From positions 124,001-188,000 of the forward strand of contig JAEUOU010000028.1 in NCBI GenBank assembly GCA_016790575.1: DNA of 64,000 bases. The letters are read 5' to 3'. The position numbers were made by a program, and so were the translations under genes. Position 1 is the first letter of the stretch; every line of letters starts with the position of its first letter. Shown in pieces: positions 27,534-36,420 of this stretch. This stretch comes from Burkholderiaceae bacterium (GTDB taxonomy: Bacteria; Pseudomonadota; Gammaproteobacteria; Burkholderiales; Burkholderiaceae_C). Under the pieces are notes generated by a model. That model was not told the origin of the DNA. It was given only the letters and a program-made list of their open reading frames with translations, and did no database searches.

Positions 27534-28322
27534 ATGTCAGCCCCTGCCGCCCCGCCCGCAGCCCCGTCCCGCCCGCGCTCGGTCCTGGTCACCGGCGCCG
27601 CACGCCGCCTGGGCCGCGCCATTGCGCTGGCACTGGCAGCGGCTGGCTGGCGGGTGGCCATTCATTACCGGCAGTCCGCCGAGGACGCTATCAAGACAGT
27701 AGCTGAATGTGACCTTTTTACGGTGGGTAGTGCCTGTTTTGACGCCGATCTGGACGACGAAGCCGCGACCCGCGCCCTGCTGCCCCGTGTGATCGCCCAC
27801 TTTGGCGCGGTGGACGCCGTGGTCAACAGCGCCGCGCTGTTCGAGCATGACGACGCCACCAGCTTCGGCTACGCCGCGCTGGAGCGCCACCTGCGCAGCA
27901 ACACCGCCGCGCCCATCGTGCTGGCACAGGCGCTGCATGCGCACCTGGTCGCGCGCGATGCCCGCGGCTGTGTGGTCAACCTGCTCGATCAGAAGCTGTG
28001 GAACCCCAACCCCGACTTTCTGAGCTACACCCTGTCCAAAGCCGCCCTGGAAGCCGCCAACACCCTGCTGGCGCAGGCGATGGCGCCCCATGTGCGGGTG
28101 GTGGGCGTGGCACCGGGCCTGACGCTGACCAGCCACCTGCTCAGCGAGGAAAAATTTCAGGCCTTGCACCAGCTCAGCCCGCTGGGGCGCTCGTCCACGG
28201 CGGACGACGTGGCCTCGGCGGTGCGCTTTGCGCTGGACAACGGCGCGCTCACCGGCACCACGCTGCTGGTCGATGGCGGCCAGCACCTGATGAAATTCGA
28301 CCGCGATTTTTCGCTGATGTGA
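27534..28322 (+). CDS. folM: Pteridine-reductase-like SDR, probable dihydromonapterin reductase
   Basis: A 262-residue short-chain dehydrogenase. It has VLVTGAARRLGRAIALAL (NADPH site; Arg after the glycines), NSAALFEHDD, a catalytic Tyr-x-x-x-Lys in LSYTLSKAALEAAN, and LLDQKLWNPNPDFLSY, a signature of FolM/PTR1 pteridine reductases. It lies 6 bp upstream of folB, which supports a pterin role. Residues about 52-70 (AIKTVAECDLFTVGSACFD) are encoded by a copy of the dispersed element in the variable region after the second beta strand. Confidence 0.85.
   Translation: MSAPAAPPAAPSRPRSVLVTGAARRLGRAIALALAAAGWRVAIHYRQSAEDAIKTVAECDLFTVGSACFDADLDDEAATRALLPRVIAHFGAVDAVVNSAALFEHDDATSFGYAALERHLRSNTAAPIVLAQALHAHLVARDARGCVVNLLDQKLWNPNPDFLSYTLSKAALEAANTLLAQAMAPHVRVVGVAPGLTLTSHLLSEEKFQALHQLSPLGRSSTADDVASAVRFALDNGALTGTTLLVDGGQHLMKFDRDFSLM
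27687..27741 (+). repeat. Dispersed element, copy G (in frame within folM-like gene)
   Basis: GCTATCAAGACAGTAGCT (imperfect hairpin), then GAATGTGACCTTTTTACGG, TGGGTAGTGCCTG and TTTTGAC. It is read in the same frame as copies F and J. Confidence 0.88.
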
Positions 28323-28328
28323 ACCGCC

Positions 28329-28718
28329 ATGGACGCCAAGACGCTGATGGGCAAGACGCCCGGAACCCAGATCCTGACCCTGAACGGGCTGCGTTTCGAT
28401 GCCAGTCTGGGCATCCTGGACCATGAAAAGTCCGCGCCCCAGCCGATCCGGGTCGATGCCGAGCTCAACCTGGGCCCGCAGCCGCTGCTGCCGCGTGATG
28501 ACGACATCACCCATGTGCTGGACTACCGCAAGGTGCGCCAGATCATCATCGACGAATGCACCGCCGAACACGTCAACCTGCTCGAAAGCCTGATCGGCAA
28601 ACTCGCCTGGCGCCTGATGCAGCTGCCCGGCGTGGTCGGCGTGCGGGTGCGGATCGCCAAGCTGGAGATCTTTGACGACTGCGAAGTGGCGATACGGGCC
28701 GAAACCGGTCAGTGGTAG
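28329..28718 (+). CDS. folB: Dihydroneopterin aldolase family protein
   Basis: Folate-pathway enzyme that cleaves or epimerises dihydroneopterin. The 129 residues fit FolB/FolX: LRFDASLGILDHEKSAPQPI near the start, THVLDYRKVRQIIIDECTAE with the substrate-binding tyrosine, NLLESLIGKLAWRLM and a closing VRIAKLEIFDDCEVA. It lies 6 bp after the folM-like gene and is surely co-transcribed. Confidence 0.9.
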   Translation: MDAKTLMGKTPGTQILTLNGLRFDASLGILDHEKSAPQPIRVDAELNLGPQPLLPRDDDITHVLDYRKVRQIIIDECTAEHVNLLESLIGKLAWRLMQLPGVVGVRVRIAKLEIFDDCEVAIRAETGQW

Positions 28719-28846
28719 GCGCGCCGGGCGACACCGGTGATCCCGCAGTTTTTTTCGCCCGGGTCTTGCCGGGCGGCGCATTGCCGGGCAGACTGGCAGG
28801 CGATTGGCCGCGCACATCCCGTGCATCTTCCGGCCGGTCCCGCCTG

Positions 28847-30556
28847 ATGCCCTCCTGGACCGTGTCTTTCCCTTTCCCCGGCGCCATCGCCGGGCACCGG
28901 TTCGGCCGGTTTGCCGGGCAGGGCCTGCGGCGGGCCCTCGCGGCCTTGCTGGCGGCCATGCTGACCGCATTTCTGGTGGCCTGCGGAGGCGGCGGCGGAA
29001 GCACCGAGCCCGCCGTGGCCCCGCCACCCGCCGTGCCGGACGGCTGGCCGATCAGCCTCCAGGCCAGCAGCGATGCGATCACCGTGCGCTGGTCGCCCCT
29101 GGCGACGGCCGTTCGGTACACCGTCTGGCACCGCCCGGCCGGGCAGACGGGCGGCGGCACGGCGTCGCGCACCCTGGCCGCCGACTTGCCGACGGTGCAC
29201 ACCATCCCGGAGCTGGGCCCGGGCAGGACCACCACCGTCTGGGTGACGGCAGAGCTGCCGGCGGCTGGCAGCTCGCGATCGGCCGAGGCGCAACTGCGCA
29301 CCACCGCCGGCTCCGCCACGCCCCAGACCCGGAGCAGTTACCGCCCGGGCACCCAGAGTCTGCCGGTGCTGGTGATCGACACCGCCGGCGGCGTCGCGGT
29401 CGACAACCGCGAGGACTACCGCAGCGCCACCTTCAGCCTGTTTGCCGATTCGGCCGGGCGCGACAGCGGGGTGCGCCTGGCGGCGGGCGCAGTGCAGATT
29501 CGCGGCCGGGGCCACAGCAGCTGGGAGCAACACCCGAAAAAGCCCTACCGCCTGCGCCTGGCCACCGCCACCGCGCTGCTGGGCATGCCCGCCAATCGGC
29601 ACTGGGTGCTGCTGGCCAACCATTCGGACAAGACACTGCTGCGCAATGACCTGGCGTTTGAAATCGCCCGGCGCATCGGGCTGCCCTACACCACCCGCTC
29701 GCGCACGGTGGAAGTCACGCTCAACGGCGACTTCCTCGGCGCCTATTCGCTGGTCGAACATATCCGCCAGGGCAGCGAGCGCGTTGCGGTGGCCGAACTG
29801 GGCGCCTCGGCGGACGACAACACCGAGCCGCGCATCAGCGGCGGATACCTGCTGGAAGTGGACCGCACCGACGCCACCGATCCCGGCTTCGACAGCCGTG
29901 TCTGCACCAGCCAGTCACCGCGGATGCGGCTGACCGTCCAGACACCCGACCCCCCGACGGCGACCCAGCTGGCCTGGATCGACAATTACTGGAACCAGAC
30001 CGAGCGCGCGCTGCACGCCGGCAATTTCGCCGACCCGGTGAACGGCTATGCCGCCTGGATCGACGTGGACAGTTTTGTCGACTGGATCATCCACGCCGAG
30101 ATCGTGCACAACATCGACTCCTTCCGCTTCAGCACCTTCCTCACCAAAGACCGGGGGCAGAAGCTGCGCATCGGCCCGGTGTGGGACTTCGACCTTGCCA
30201 TGGGCAACTACGACACCTATTTCTCTGACCGGCCAGGACGGACCGACGGGTTTTCACCGGCCCTGACACGCTGCTGGTACAGCCGGCTGATGGCCGATCC
30301 GGCCTTCGTCAGCCGGGTCAAGGCCCGCTGGGCGGCCTTGCGCGCCGGCGGCCTGGCCGACCTGTCGCCCTTCCTGCGGGAACAGGCCCGCCTGACGGCG
30401 CCGGCCGCCGCCAACAACGAGGCGCGCTGGGGCATCCTGTCCGCGCCGCTGTGGAAAAACATTGTGGCCACCGGCAGCTACGACGCCGAAGTCGAATACC
30501 TCGACTGGTGGCTGCAACGCCGCCTGCGCTGGCTGGACAGCCAGTGGCGGCAATAG
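28847..30556 (+). CDS. CotH-kinase-domain lipoprotein
   Basis: A 569-residue predicted lipoprotein. A hydrophobic segment ends in the lipobox LVAC followed by a glycine run (about residue 46). A fibronectin-like domain follows (WPISLQASSDAITVRWSPL, about residues 65-150). The main part is a CotH domain: IRGRGHSSWEQHPKKPYRL, ANHSDKTLLRNDLAFEIAR, GAYSLVEHIRQG and RIGPVWDFDLAMGNYD. CotH proteins are atypical secreted or spore-coat kinases, so this one may phosphorylate surface proteins; substrate unknown. It lies 128 bp after folB and appears to stand alone. Confidence 0.85.
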   Translation: MPSWTVSFPFPGAIAGHRFGRFAGQGLRRALAALLAAMLTAFLVACGGGGGSTEPAVAPPPAVPDGWPISLQASSDAITVRWSPLATAVRYTVWHRPAGQTGGGTASRTLAADLPTVHTIPELGPGRTTTVWVTAELPAAGSSRSAEAQLRTTAGSATPQTRSSYRPGTQSLPVLVIDTAGGVAVDNREDYRSATFSLFADSAGRDSGVRLAAGAVQIRGRGHSSWEQHPKKPYRLRLATATALLGMPANRHWVLLANHSDKTLLRNDLAFEIARRIGLPYTTRSRTVEVTLNGDFLGAYSLVEHIRQGSERVAVAELGASADDNTEPRISGGYLLEVDRTDATDPGFDSRVCTSQSPRMRLTVQTPDPPTATQLAWIDNYWNQTERALHAGNFADPVNGYAAWIDVDSFVDWIIHAEIVHNIDSFRFSTFLTKDRGQKLRIGPVWDFDLAMGNYDTYFSDRPGRTDGFSPALTRCWYSRLMADPAFVSRVKARWAALRAGGLADLSPFLREQARLTAPAAANNEARWGILSAPLWKNIVATGSYDAEVEYLDWWLQRRLRWLDSQWRQ

Positions 30557-30630
30557 GCCTGCGGGCAACGCAACCGTTCTCCGGGGGTGATGGTCTGCCG
30601 CGTGCGCCGCGCAGGCTGCTGCCATCCCGC

Positions 30631-31380
30631 TCAGCGCGGCTTGGCGTAGTCGTAGTAAACGCCACTCACACAAAAACGTACCCCTTCATCCACCCAGCCA
30701 GCGCGTCGCATCTCTTCCTTGCTGTCGGGTGTGTCGGCAACAAACCGATGGCTGGGTGTGCGTCCGGTCAGATGACCGTTGTTGTAGTAACGGCGAATGA
30801 GCACTTTTCCCCGCGAATCGCTACACCCCGTCCCCGTCGCATCCAGCGCCACCACGCTGAAAGCGTTATCCGATTCCAGGTTCCAGCGCGGTTGGTCCGG
30901 TGGTCCTTTCGGTAACGATTGCAAAAAAGCGCACTCCGTCGGGTCAGCGGTAAAGAAATGGCTGTTCGGCCCCGGCCAGACCGAACCGTAAAAGCGGCAC
31001 ACCCTCGTCCCGCCGGCATTGCCAATCCAGACGCCAAACTCCCGAAAGGTCCTGCGCCATCCCGGCCCGGCGGCGCCGGACCAAATGATCTCCTCGTCGT
31101 TACTGCAGGGCTGCGTGTAGAAGAACTGATTCAGGAGAACGTTGTAATACTCCGTCAAATACACATGCGGGTAGATGCTGTAGCAGGCCCGAGCCGGCTC
31201 ATCGCCGAAATCGTCGACGGTGATCGATTCGTCAAGGACGTTCGCATGGCCCGCTGGGCTCGCGCATAAAAGGCTACAAACCAACCCCAGCGCCAGACCC
31301 AGGGCGCGAACGCGACCGCTCTGGCGGCCGGCGCGCCGCGGCAGCCGCCGCAGGTACTGCTCCTTTGGACGATGGGTCAA
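30631..31380 (-). CDS. Secreted DUF5648-like repeat protein, copy 1
   Basis: A 249-residue predicted exported protein. The signal segment is ALGLALGLVCSLLCASPAGHA. Two or more DUF5648-type units follow: YLTEYYNVLLNQFFYTQ, AAGPGWRRTFREFGVW, CRFYGSVWPGPNSHFFTADP and HRFVADTPDSKEEMRRAGW, ending in VDEGVRFCVSGVYYD. No activity is known for these modules. There is no suitable ATG; the TTG at 31380 has GGAGG 5 bp upstream and gives nearly the same length as the paralogue. It is third in a same-strand series with its paralogue and an unrelated secreted protein. Confidence 0.75.
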   Translation of the reverse strand: MTHRPKEQYLRRLPRRAGRQSGRVRALGLALGLVCSLLCASPAGHANVLDESITVDDFGDEPARACYSIYPHVYLTEYYNVLLNQFFYTQPCSNDEEIIWSGAAGPGWRRTFREFGVWIGNAGGTRVCRFYGSVWPGPNSHFFTADPTECAFLQSLPKGPPDQPRWNLESDNAFSVVALDATGTGCSDSRGKVLIRRYYNNGHLTGRTPSHRFVADTPDSKEEMRRAGWVDEGVRFCVSGVYYDYAKPR

Positions 31381-31481
31381 GACAGCCTCCTTGCACCTTT
31401 TCGAAATGGGTCTTGAAGTCCAGGATTTGCCTTTACGGGCATCCGGTCGCAGCGAAGACCTCGCCCACCCCAGGTGCTGTT

Positions 31482-31536
31482 CAAATACGATAGCAGGAAA
31501 GGACGTCTTTTCGCTGGGTATGCGCCCAAAAACAGG
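31482..31536 (+). repeat. Dispersed element, copy H
   Basis: AATACGATAGCAGGAAAGGAC followed by GTCTTTTCGCTGGGTATGCG and CCCAAAAACAGG. It lies in the 198-bp spacer between the two DUF5648-like paralogues, opposite to their direction. Confidence 0.8.
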
Positions 31537-31578
31537 ACCCATACGGTTGGACAGTGACGCCGCGCTGGCCGGCATCCC

Positions 31579-32331
31579 TCAGGGCCGCTTGACGGCGTTG
31601 AAATACACACCAGACACACAAAAGCGGACTCCTTCATCCACCCAACCCTTGCGCAACATCTCGTTCCTCAGGTTCACCTCGTCGTCGGCCACGAAACGGT
31701 GGTTTGAGTCGCGGCCGTTGGCAGGGCCATTGTTATAGAAGCGGCGCACCAGTTTCTTTCCAGCGGAGAATTTGCATCCCGTTCCGGCCGCATCAAGGTC
31801 GATGGCGGCAAATGCGCTCGCAGTCTCCAGGTTCCAGCGCGGCTGCGACGGAGGGCCTTTTGGCAACAATTGCAATGCGTTGCATTCCTGCGGATCAGAT
31901 GTAAAAAAATGGCTGTTCGGCCCCGGCCAGACCGAGCCATAGAAGCGACAAAAAACACCAGCGCTTGACCAAGACCAGACACCGAACTCCCATCCTGTTT
32001 TGTACCAACCCGGCCCGGCAGCGCCAGATGTGATGATGGCCTCGTCGTTAAAGCAGGGCACGGCATAAAAATATTGGTTGAGGAGATGGTTGTAGAACTC
32101 CGTCAAGAAGACATTCGTGTAGTACGAATAACACGCCCTGACGGGCTCCCCGCCAAAGTCACCAATGCCGGCAGACTGCGATGTCGGGCTCAGAAAGAGA
32201 AGCCCTATAAATGACAGTCTCGCCATTCGGTGCAGGGAGCGGACCAGTCCGAAGACTTTTCCCTGAATGAAACGCTGGATACTGCGAAACCCGCAGTATC
32301 CGCTTTCTAGGCTGAGAGTCGACCAAAGCAT
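31579..32331 (-). CDS. Secreted DUF5648-like repeat protein, copy 2
   Basis: A 250-residue paralogue of the preceding protein, with the same order of motifs: FLTEFYNHLLNQYFYAVPC, AAGPGWYKTGWEFGVW, CRFYGSVWPGPNSHFFTSDP, HRFVADDEVNLRNEMLRKGW and VDEGVRFCVSGVYFN. The N-terminus has a hydrophobic stretch (ARLSFIGLLFLSPTSQSAG) that fits a signal peptide, though preceded by a long basic region; a shorter start at MARLSF is possible. The ATG at 32331 overlaps the stop of the upstream gene by one base. Confidence 0.78.
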   Translation of the reverse strand: MLWSTLSLESGYCGFRSIQRFIQGKVFGLVRSLHRMARLSFIGLLFLSPTSQSAGIGDFGGEPVRACYSYYTNVFLTEFYNHLLNQYFYAVPCFNDEAIITSGAAGPGWYKTGWEFGVWSWSSAGVFCRFYGSVWPGPNSHFFTSDPQECNALQLLPKGPPSQPRWNLETASAFAAIDLDAAGTGCKFSAGKKLVRRFYNNGPANGRDSNHRFVADDEVNLRNEMLRKGWVDEGVRFCVSGVYFNAVKRP

Positions 32332-33434
32332 CAGAACCAGCCTCCTTGTACTTGGGTGAACTGGATGTCGAAGTCAATGCCTTGAGTGTTGCGGTCCTCC
32401 GTCGTCGTAAAAACCAACACGCCGCCACCGTTCGGGTCCCAGTATGTCGGGCGGACACTGCTGGTGTTTTTGGCGCGAGGGGTTAGCCCGGGCCCCCAGT
32501 AGGCCACATCCTGGTACATGTTGGCGTGCAGGGTATAGAACTGGGTCTGCCCCAGCGGCGCCGACTGCGGCTGGCAGGTGCTGTCGAAGACCGCGTTGCC
32601 TCCGACCCAGAAGGCTTCGATCTGCGAGTTGAACGCGGGATAGCCCGAGCCAGGCCCCCCGCAGCCAATCAGGTCAGGTCCCGGCGTAGACGTGGACCAA
32701 GCCTGAGTGCTGCCGATGACCATACCGTTGCCAATGATCGCCAGGGCGCCCACGTTGGGGGTCAGGAACAGCGTGACGGCAATGTGCTCCTGCGTCGCCT
32801 GATACGAGGGGGACATGTTGACGCCAAAGTTCAGCCATTGGGTGGTGGTGCCCGCCGGACGCTGGGCAATGGTGTAAAACCCACTGGTATGGAAGTAAGC
32901 GGCTGACAGAATGACGCCGTAGACGATGCCGCTCAGGCGGACGACGGAGAACTCCGGGGGCAGCGAGGGTAGTGCCCACGCCGTCGCCGATGCCAGCCTG
33001 GCCCGTTCTGACGTCGGAACGGCTACCCGCGACAGGTCGACAGATTCGTGGGCCAGCACCTCGCGACCGGGCGCTACGGGCACCGGACCGCTTGCCAGCG
33101 CCGGGGCGTCACCAAAAAGCGCCAGTTCGTATCCCTGCCAGCACAGGTTGGCCGCCTCGGTGCGGCGTTCGACGCGGTAGCGCAGGGTGGGCCCGGTTTC
33201 AGCCCGGGTGTCCGCTACCTCCAGACTGACCATGCGGCCCAGCGCATCCCGGTAAACGTGGATGAGCCCCCGCTTCGCGGATGTCTGGTTGGCCGCTTCG
33301 ACAGGGCCAATGACCTGGTCACAAACCTTGGGGAACGGCGACTCACGCGCCTGCGCCAACGCGGCCCCCCCCCCGATCAGCATGACCAAGCCCAAGGCCG
33401 CCCGGGTTGCGACCCGCACCGATGTGACTGACAC
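32331..33434 (-). CDS. Secreted protein of unknown function
   Basis: A 367-residue predicted exported protein not assignable to a family. The signal peptide is [22 protein letters not shown]. The mature part is rich in beta-strand-like, aromatic and glycine sequences ([11 protein letters not shown]-like, [20 protein letters not shown]). The GTG at 33434 was chosen for the signal peptide and the AGGGGG stretch upstream. It is first of three co-directional genes and overlaps the next by one base, so it is likely co-expressed with the two DUF5648-like proteins. Confidence 0.7.
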   Translation of the reverse strand: MSVTSVRVATRAALGLVMLIGGGAALAQARESPFPKVCDQVIGPVEAANQTSAKRGLIHVYRDALGRMVSLEVADTRAETGPTLRYRVERRTEAANLCWQGYELALFGDAPALASGPVPVAPGREVLAHESVDLSRVAVPTSERARLASATAWALPSLPPEFSVVRLSGIVYGVILSAAYFHTSGFYTIAQRPAGTTTQWLNFGVNMSPSYQATQEHIAVTLFLTPNVGALAIIGNGMVIGSTQAWSTSTPGPDLIGCGGPGSGYPAFNSQIEAFWVGGNAVFDSTCQPQSAPLGQTQFYTLHANMYQDVAYWGPGLTPRAKNTSSVRPTYWDPNGGGVLVFTTTEDRNTQGIDFDIQFTQVQGGWF

Positions 33435-33521
33435 GATTTCCCCCTGAAAAATGATGGTGGAAAAGATGATACGGCGACGAGTGCAGGCGGCGCAAGCGCC
33501 CCGCGGTGCGAAAATCGGCCG

Positions 33522-34451
33522 ATGAACTATCCCGTAGAACACGAGCACCTGGCGGCGCCGAACGGTGCCGCCGGCAGCTTGCGGATCGAGCGCGAAACCC
33601 ACAAGCTCGAAAAACGCCTGTGCCGCCAGGTGGGCCAGGCGATTGGCGACTTCAACATGATCGAGGCCGGCGACCGGGTGATGGTGTGCCTGTCCGGCGG
33701 CAAGGACAGCTACACGCTGCTGGACATCCTGATGACGCTGCGCAAGCGGGCGCCGGTGGACTTCGAGCTGGTCGCGGTGAATCTGGACCAGAAGCAGCCG
33801 GGTTTCCCCGATCAGGTGCTGCCGGCCTACCTGAAAGGCCTGGGCATCCCGTTTCACATCGAAACGCAGGACACCTACTCCATCGTCAAGTCCAAGATTC
33901 CCGAAGGCAAGACCACCTGCAGCCTGTGCTCGCGGCTGCGCCGGGGCATTCTGTACAAGGTGGCGCGCGAGCTGGGCTGCAACAAGCTGGCGCTGGGCCA
34001 CCACCGCGACGACATGTTGCAGACCTTTTTCCTCAACATGTTCTTCGGCGGCAAGCTCAAGGGCATGCCGGCCAAGCTGACCAGCGACAACGGCGAGTTC
34101 ATCGTCATCCGGCCGCTGGCCTACGTGGCCGAAAAAGACATCGTGCGCTGGGCGGCGCACCGGCAGTTCCCCATCATTCCGTGCAACCTGTGCGGCAGCC
34201 AGGAGAACCTGCAGCGCCAGCAGATCGGCGACCTGCTGCGCGACTGGCAGAAAAAATACCCCGGCCGCATCGAAAACATGTTCACCGCGCTGCACAACGT
34301 GGTGCCCTCGCACCTGATGGACGCGTCGCTGCATGACTTCAAGGGGCTGAAGGCCACCGGCGTGCCCGACGAGAACGGCGACAAAGCCTTCGACGCCGAC
34401 GAGCCACCCCGCGCCGCGCCCCCGGGGCTGGCGGTGGTGCGTTTCGAATGA
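33522..34451 (+). CDS. ttcA: tRNA 2-thiocytidine synthetase TtcA
   Basis: Makes 2-thiocytidine at position 32 of some tRNAs. The 309 residues contain the PP-loop [17 protein letters not shown] (about residue 58), two CxxC iron-sulfur motifs ([12 protein letters not shown] and [14 protein letters not shown]), and [16 protein letters not shown]. All residues needed for the [4Fe-4S]-dependent thiolation are present. A copy of the dispersed element follows the stop directly. Confidence 0.96.
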   Translation: MNYPVEHEHLAAPNGAAGSLRIERETHKLEKRLCRQVGQAIGDFNMIEAGDRVMVCLSGGKDSYTLLDILMTLRKRAPVDFELVAVNLDQKQPGFPDQVLPAYLKGLGIPFHIETQDTYSIVKSKIPEGKTTCSLCSRLRRGILYKVARELGCNKLALGHHRDDMLQTFFLNMFFGGKLKGMPAKLTSDNGEFIVIRPLAYVAEKDIVRWAAHRQFPIIPCNLCGSQENLQRQQIGDLLRDWQKKYPGRIENMFTALHNVVPSHLMDASLHDFKGLKATGVPDENGDKAFDADEPPRAAPPGLAVVRFE

Positions 34452-34505
34452 AAATGATCGATACCCAGCGTAAAAAGGTCGCTTGACGCTATCTTTTTTG
34501 ATTGT
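34448..34505 (-). repeat. Dispersed element, copy I (after ttcA)
   Basis: On the minus strand: AAAAGATAGCGTCAAGCGACC, then TTTTTACGCTGGGTATCGATC and ATTTTCAT. It begins at the stop codon of ttcA. Confidence 0.85.
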
Positions 34506-34547
34506 CTAAGACCCCGACTCGCCCCCACCGAACGATCTGCACCCGCC

Positions 34548-35189
34548 ATGGAAGCGACCCGCATCCTCGCCATACGCCACGGCGAAACCGCCTGGAACGT
34601 GGACGCCCGCATCCAGGGCCAGCTGGACATCGCGCTCAACGAAAAGGGCCGCTGGCAAGCCACCCGCCTGGCGCTGGCGCTGGCGGCACGCGACCGTATC
34701 GACGCCATCTACACCAGTGACCTGGTGCGCGCCCGGGACACCGCCCGCGCGATCGCCGAGCGGACCGGCGCGCCACTGACGGCCGACAAGGGCCTGCGCG
34801 AGCGCGCTTTCGGCCGTTACCAGGGAATGACGTTCGCCGAGATCGAAGCCGTCCGGCCGGACGAGGCGGCCCGCTGGCGCCACCGCGACCCGCACTGGGC
34901 GCCGCCCGAAGGCGAATCCCTGCTGCAGATGCGCGAGCGGGTGCGGCAGACCCTGGACCAGCTGGCCGCGCGCCACCCGGGCGGGCAGATCGCGGTGGTG
35001 GCCCACGGTGGGGTGCTCGATCTGCTGTACCGCGCGGCCACCGGGATGGAGCTGCAGGCGCCCCGCACCTGGCAACTGGGCAATGCGGCCGTGAACCGCC
35101 TGCTGTGGACCACCCAGGCGCTGACTTTGGTCGGCTGGGCCGACACCGCCCATCTGGACGAGGACTGGCACGATGAAACCAGTACCTGA
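34548..35189 (+). CDS. Histidine phosphatase family protein (GpmB/CobC-like)
   Basis: A 213-residue phosphatase of the phosphoglycerate mutase superfamily. The catalytic RHGETAWN is at the N-terminus, RIQGQLDIALNEKGRWQA and YTSDLVRARDTARAI follow, and the second histidine is in VVAHGGVLDLLYR. The substrate cannot be told from sequence. Its end overlaps the next gene by 17 bp. Confidence 0.88.
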   Translation: MEATRILAIRHGETAWNVDARIQGQLDIALNEKGRWQATRLALALAARDRIDAIYTSDLVRARDTARAIAERTGAPLTADKGLRERAFGRYQGMTFAEIEAVRPDEAARWRHRDPHWAPPEGESLLQMRERVRQTLDQLAARHPGGQIAVVAHGGVLDLLYRAATGMELQAPRTWQLGNAAVNRLLWTTQALTLVGWADTAHLDEDWHDETST

Positions 35190-36348
35190 GGACGCCCCCG
35201 AGGCGCTGCGGGCCCTGGTGGGCCAGCCGGTCACCCAGATCGACACGCCGGCGGCAGTGGTCGATCTGGACCTGATGGAGCGCAACCTGGCCCTGATGGC
35301 CAGCTGGTGCCGCGTGCACGACCTGCGCTGGCGCCCCCATGCCAAGATGCACAAATGTGCCGCGCTGGCGCGGCAGCAGATCGCCGCGGGCGCCGTGGGC
35401 GTGTGTGTGCAGAAAGTGTCCGAGGCGGCCGCCCTGGCGGCCCAGGGGGTGCGCGACATCTTCATCACCAACGAAGTGGTGGCGCCGGCCAAACTGGCGC
35501 ATGTGGCGTCGCTGGCGCGCATCCTGCAAGGCCTGGGCGGCCGGCTGGCCATTGCCGTGGACAGCGCCGAGGGCGTGGCCGGCCTGGCCGGCGCCATGGG
35601 CCGCCAGGAAAACAGCATCGACGTGTTTGTGGAGATTGACGTCGGCCAGGGGCGCTGTGGCGTGCCGCCCGGACCGGCCGCCTGGGAGCTGACGCGCCGG
35701 GTGCTCGCCCAGCCGGCACTGCGGTTTGCCGGCCTGCAGGCCTACCAGGGGCAGGCACAGCACCTGCGTTCGGCCAGCGAGCGCAGCGCCGCCATCACCC
35801 GCGCCGCACAGGCAGTGCGCATCGCCCGCGCCGAAATCGAAGACCAGGGCGTGCCGGTGGAGCTGGTCACCGGCGCCGGCACGGGCAGTTTCCCGCTGGA
35901 GGTGGCCACCGGCCTGTGGGGCGAAATCCAGCCCGGCAGTTTTCTGTTCATGGACGCGGACTACGCCCGCAACGAGCCGCTGCCGGGCACGCCGCGTTTT
36001 CGCCAGGCGCTGTACATCCGCAGCCAGGTCATCAGCCGCGGCCCCGGCCACGCGGTCTGCGACGCGGGCCACAAGGCCCATGCCATCGATTCGGGCCTGC
36101 CCGATGTGCTGCTGACACCCGGCCAGTCGCCGCTGCGTTACGCCAACGGCGGCGACGAGCATGGCGTGCTGCGCTGTGTGGAACCCGACGGCCAGTTGCC
36201 GGCGGTGGGTGATACGGTCTGGCTGATTCCCGGCCATTGCGACCCGACCGTCAACCTCTACGACTGGCTGATCGGCGTGCGCGGCGGCCCCAACCACGGG
36301 GTTGTCGAAAAGCTCCTGCGGGTGGACACCCGCGGCTGCATGACCTGA
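35173..36348 (+). CDS. D-threonine aldolase-like PLP enzyme (DSD1 family)
   Basis: A 391-residue fold-type III PLP enzyme of the D-threonine / 3-hydroxy-D-aspartate aldolase family. The PLP lysine lies in WRPHAKMHKC (about residue 58), DVFVEIDVGQGRCGV follows, and the C-terminal metal site is PGHCDPTVNLYDW. It probably cleaves or dehydrates a D-beta-hydroxy amino acid. Co-transcribed with the overlapping phosphatase gene; no evidence of a shared pathway. Confidence 0.87.
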   Translation: MKPVPEDAPEALRALVGQPVTQIDTPAAVVDLDLMERNLALMASWCRVHDLRWRPHAKMHKCAALARQQIAAGAVGVCVQKVSEAAALAAQGVRDIFITNEVVAPAKLAHVASLARILQGLGGRLAIAVDSAEGVAGLAGAMGRQENSIDVFVEIDVGQGRCGVPPGPAAWELTRRVLAQPALRFAGLQAYQGQAQHLRSASERSAAITRAAQAVRIARAEIEDQGVPVELVTGAGTGSFPLEVATGLWGEIQPGSFLFMDADYARNEPLPGTPRFRQALYIRSQVISRGPGHAVCDAGHKAHAIDSGLPDVLLTPGQSPLRYANGGDEHGVLRCVEPDGQLPAVGDTVWLIPGHCDPTVNLYDWLIGVRGGPNHGVVEKLLRVDTRGCMT

Positions 36349-36420
36349 GCGGCCGGCCCGCGCAGGGCGACTGGCACAAACCCGCTTGCGGGCATCCCGG
36401 GCGGGCGGCACCATCGCTGC

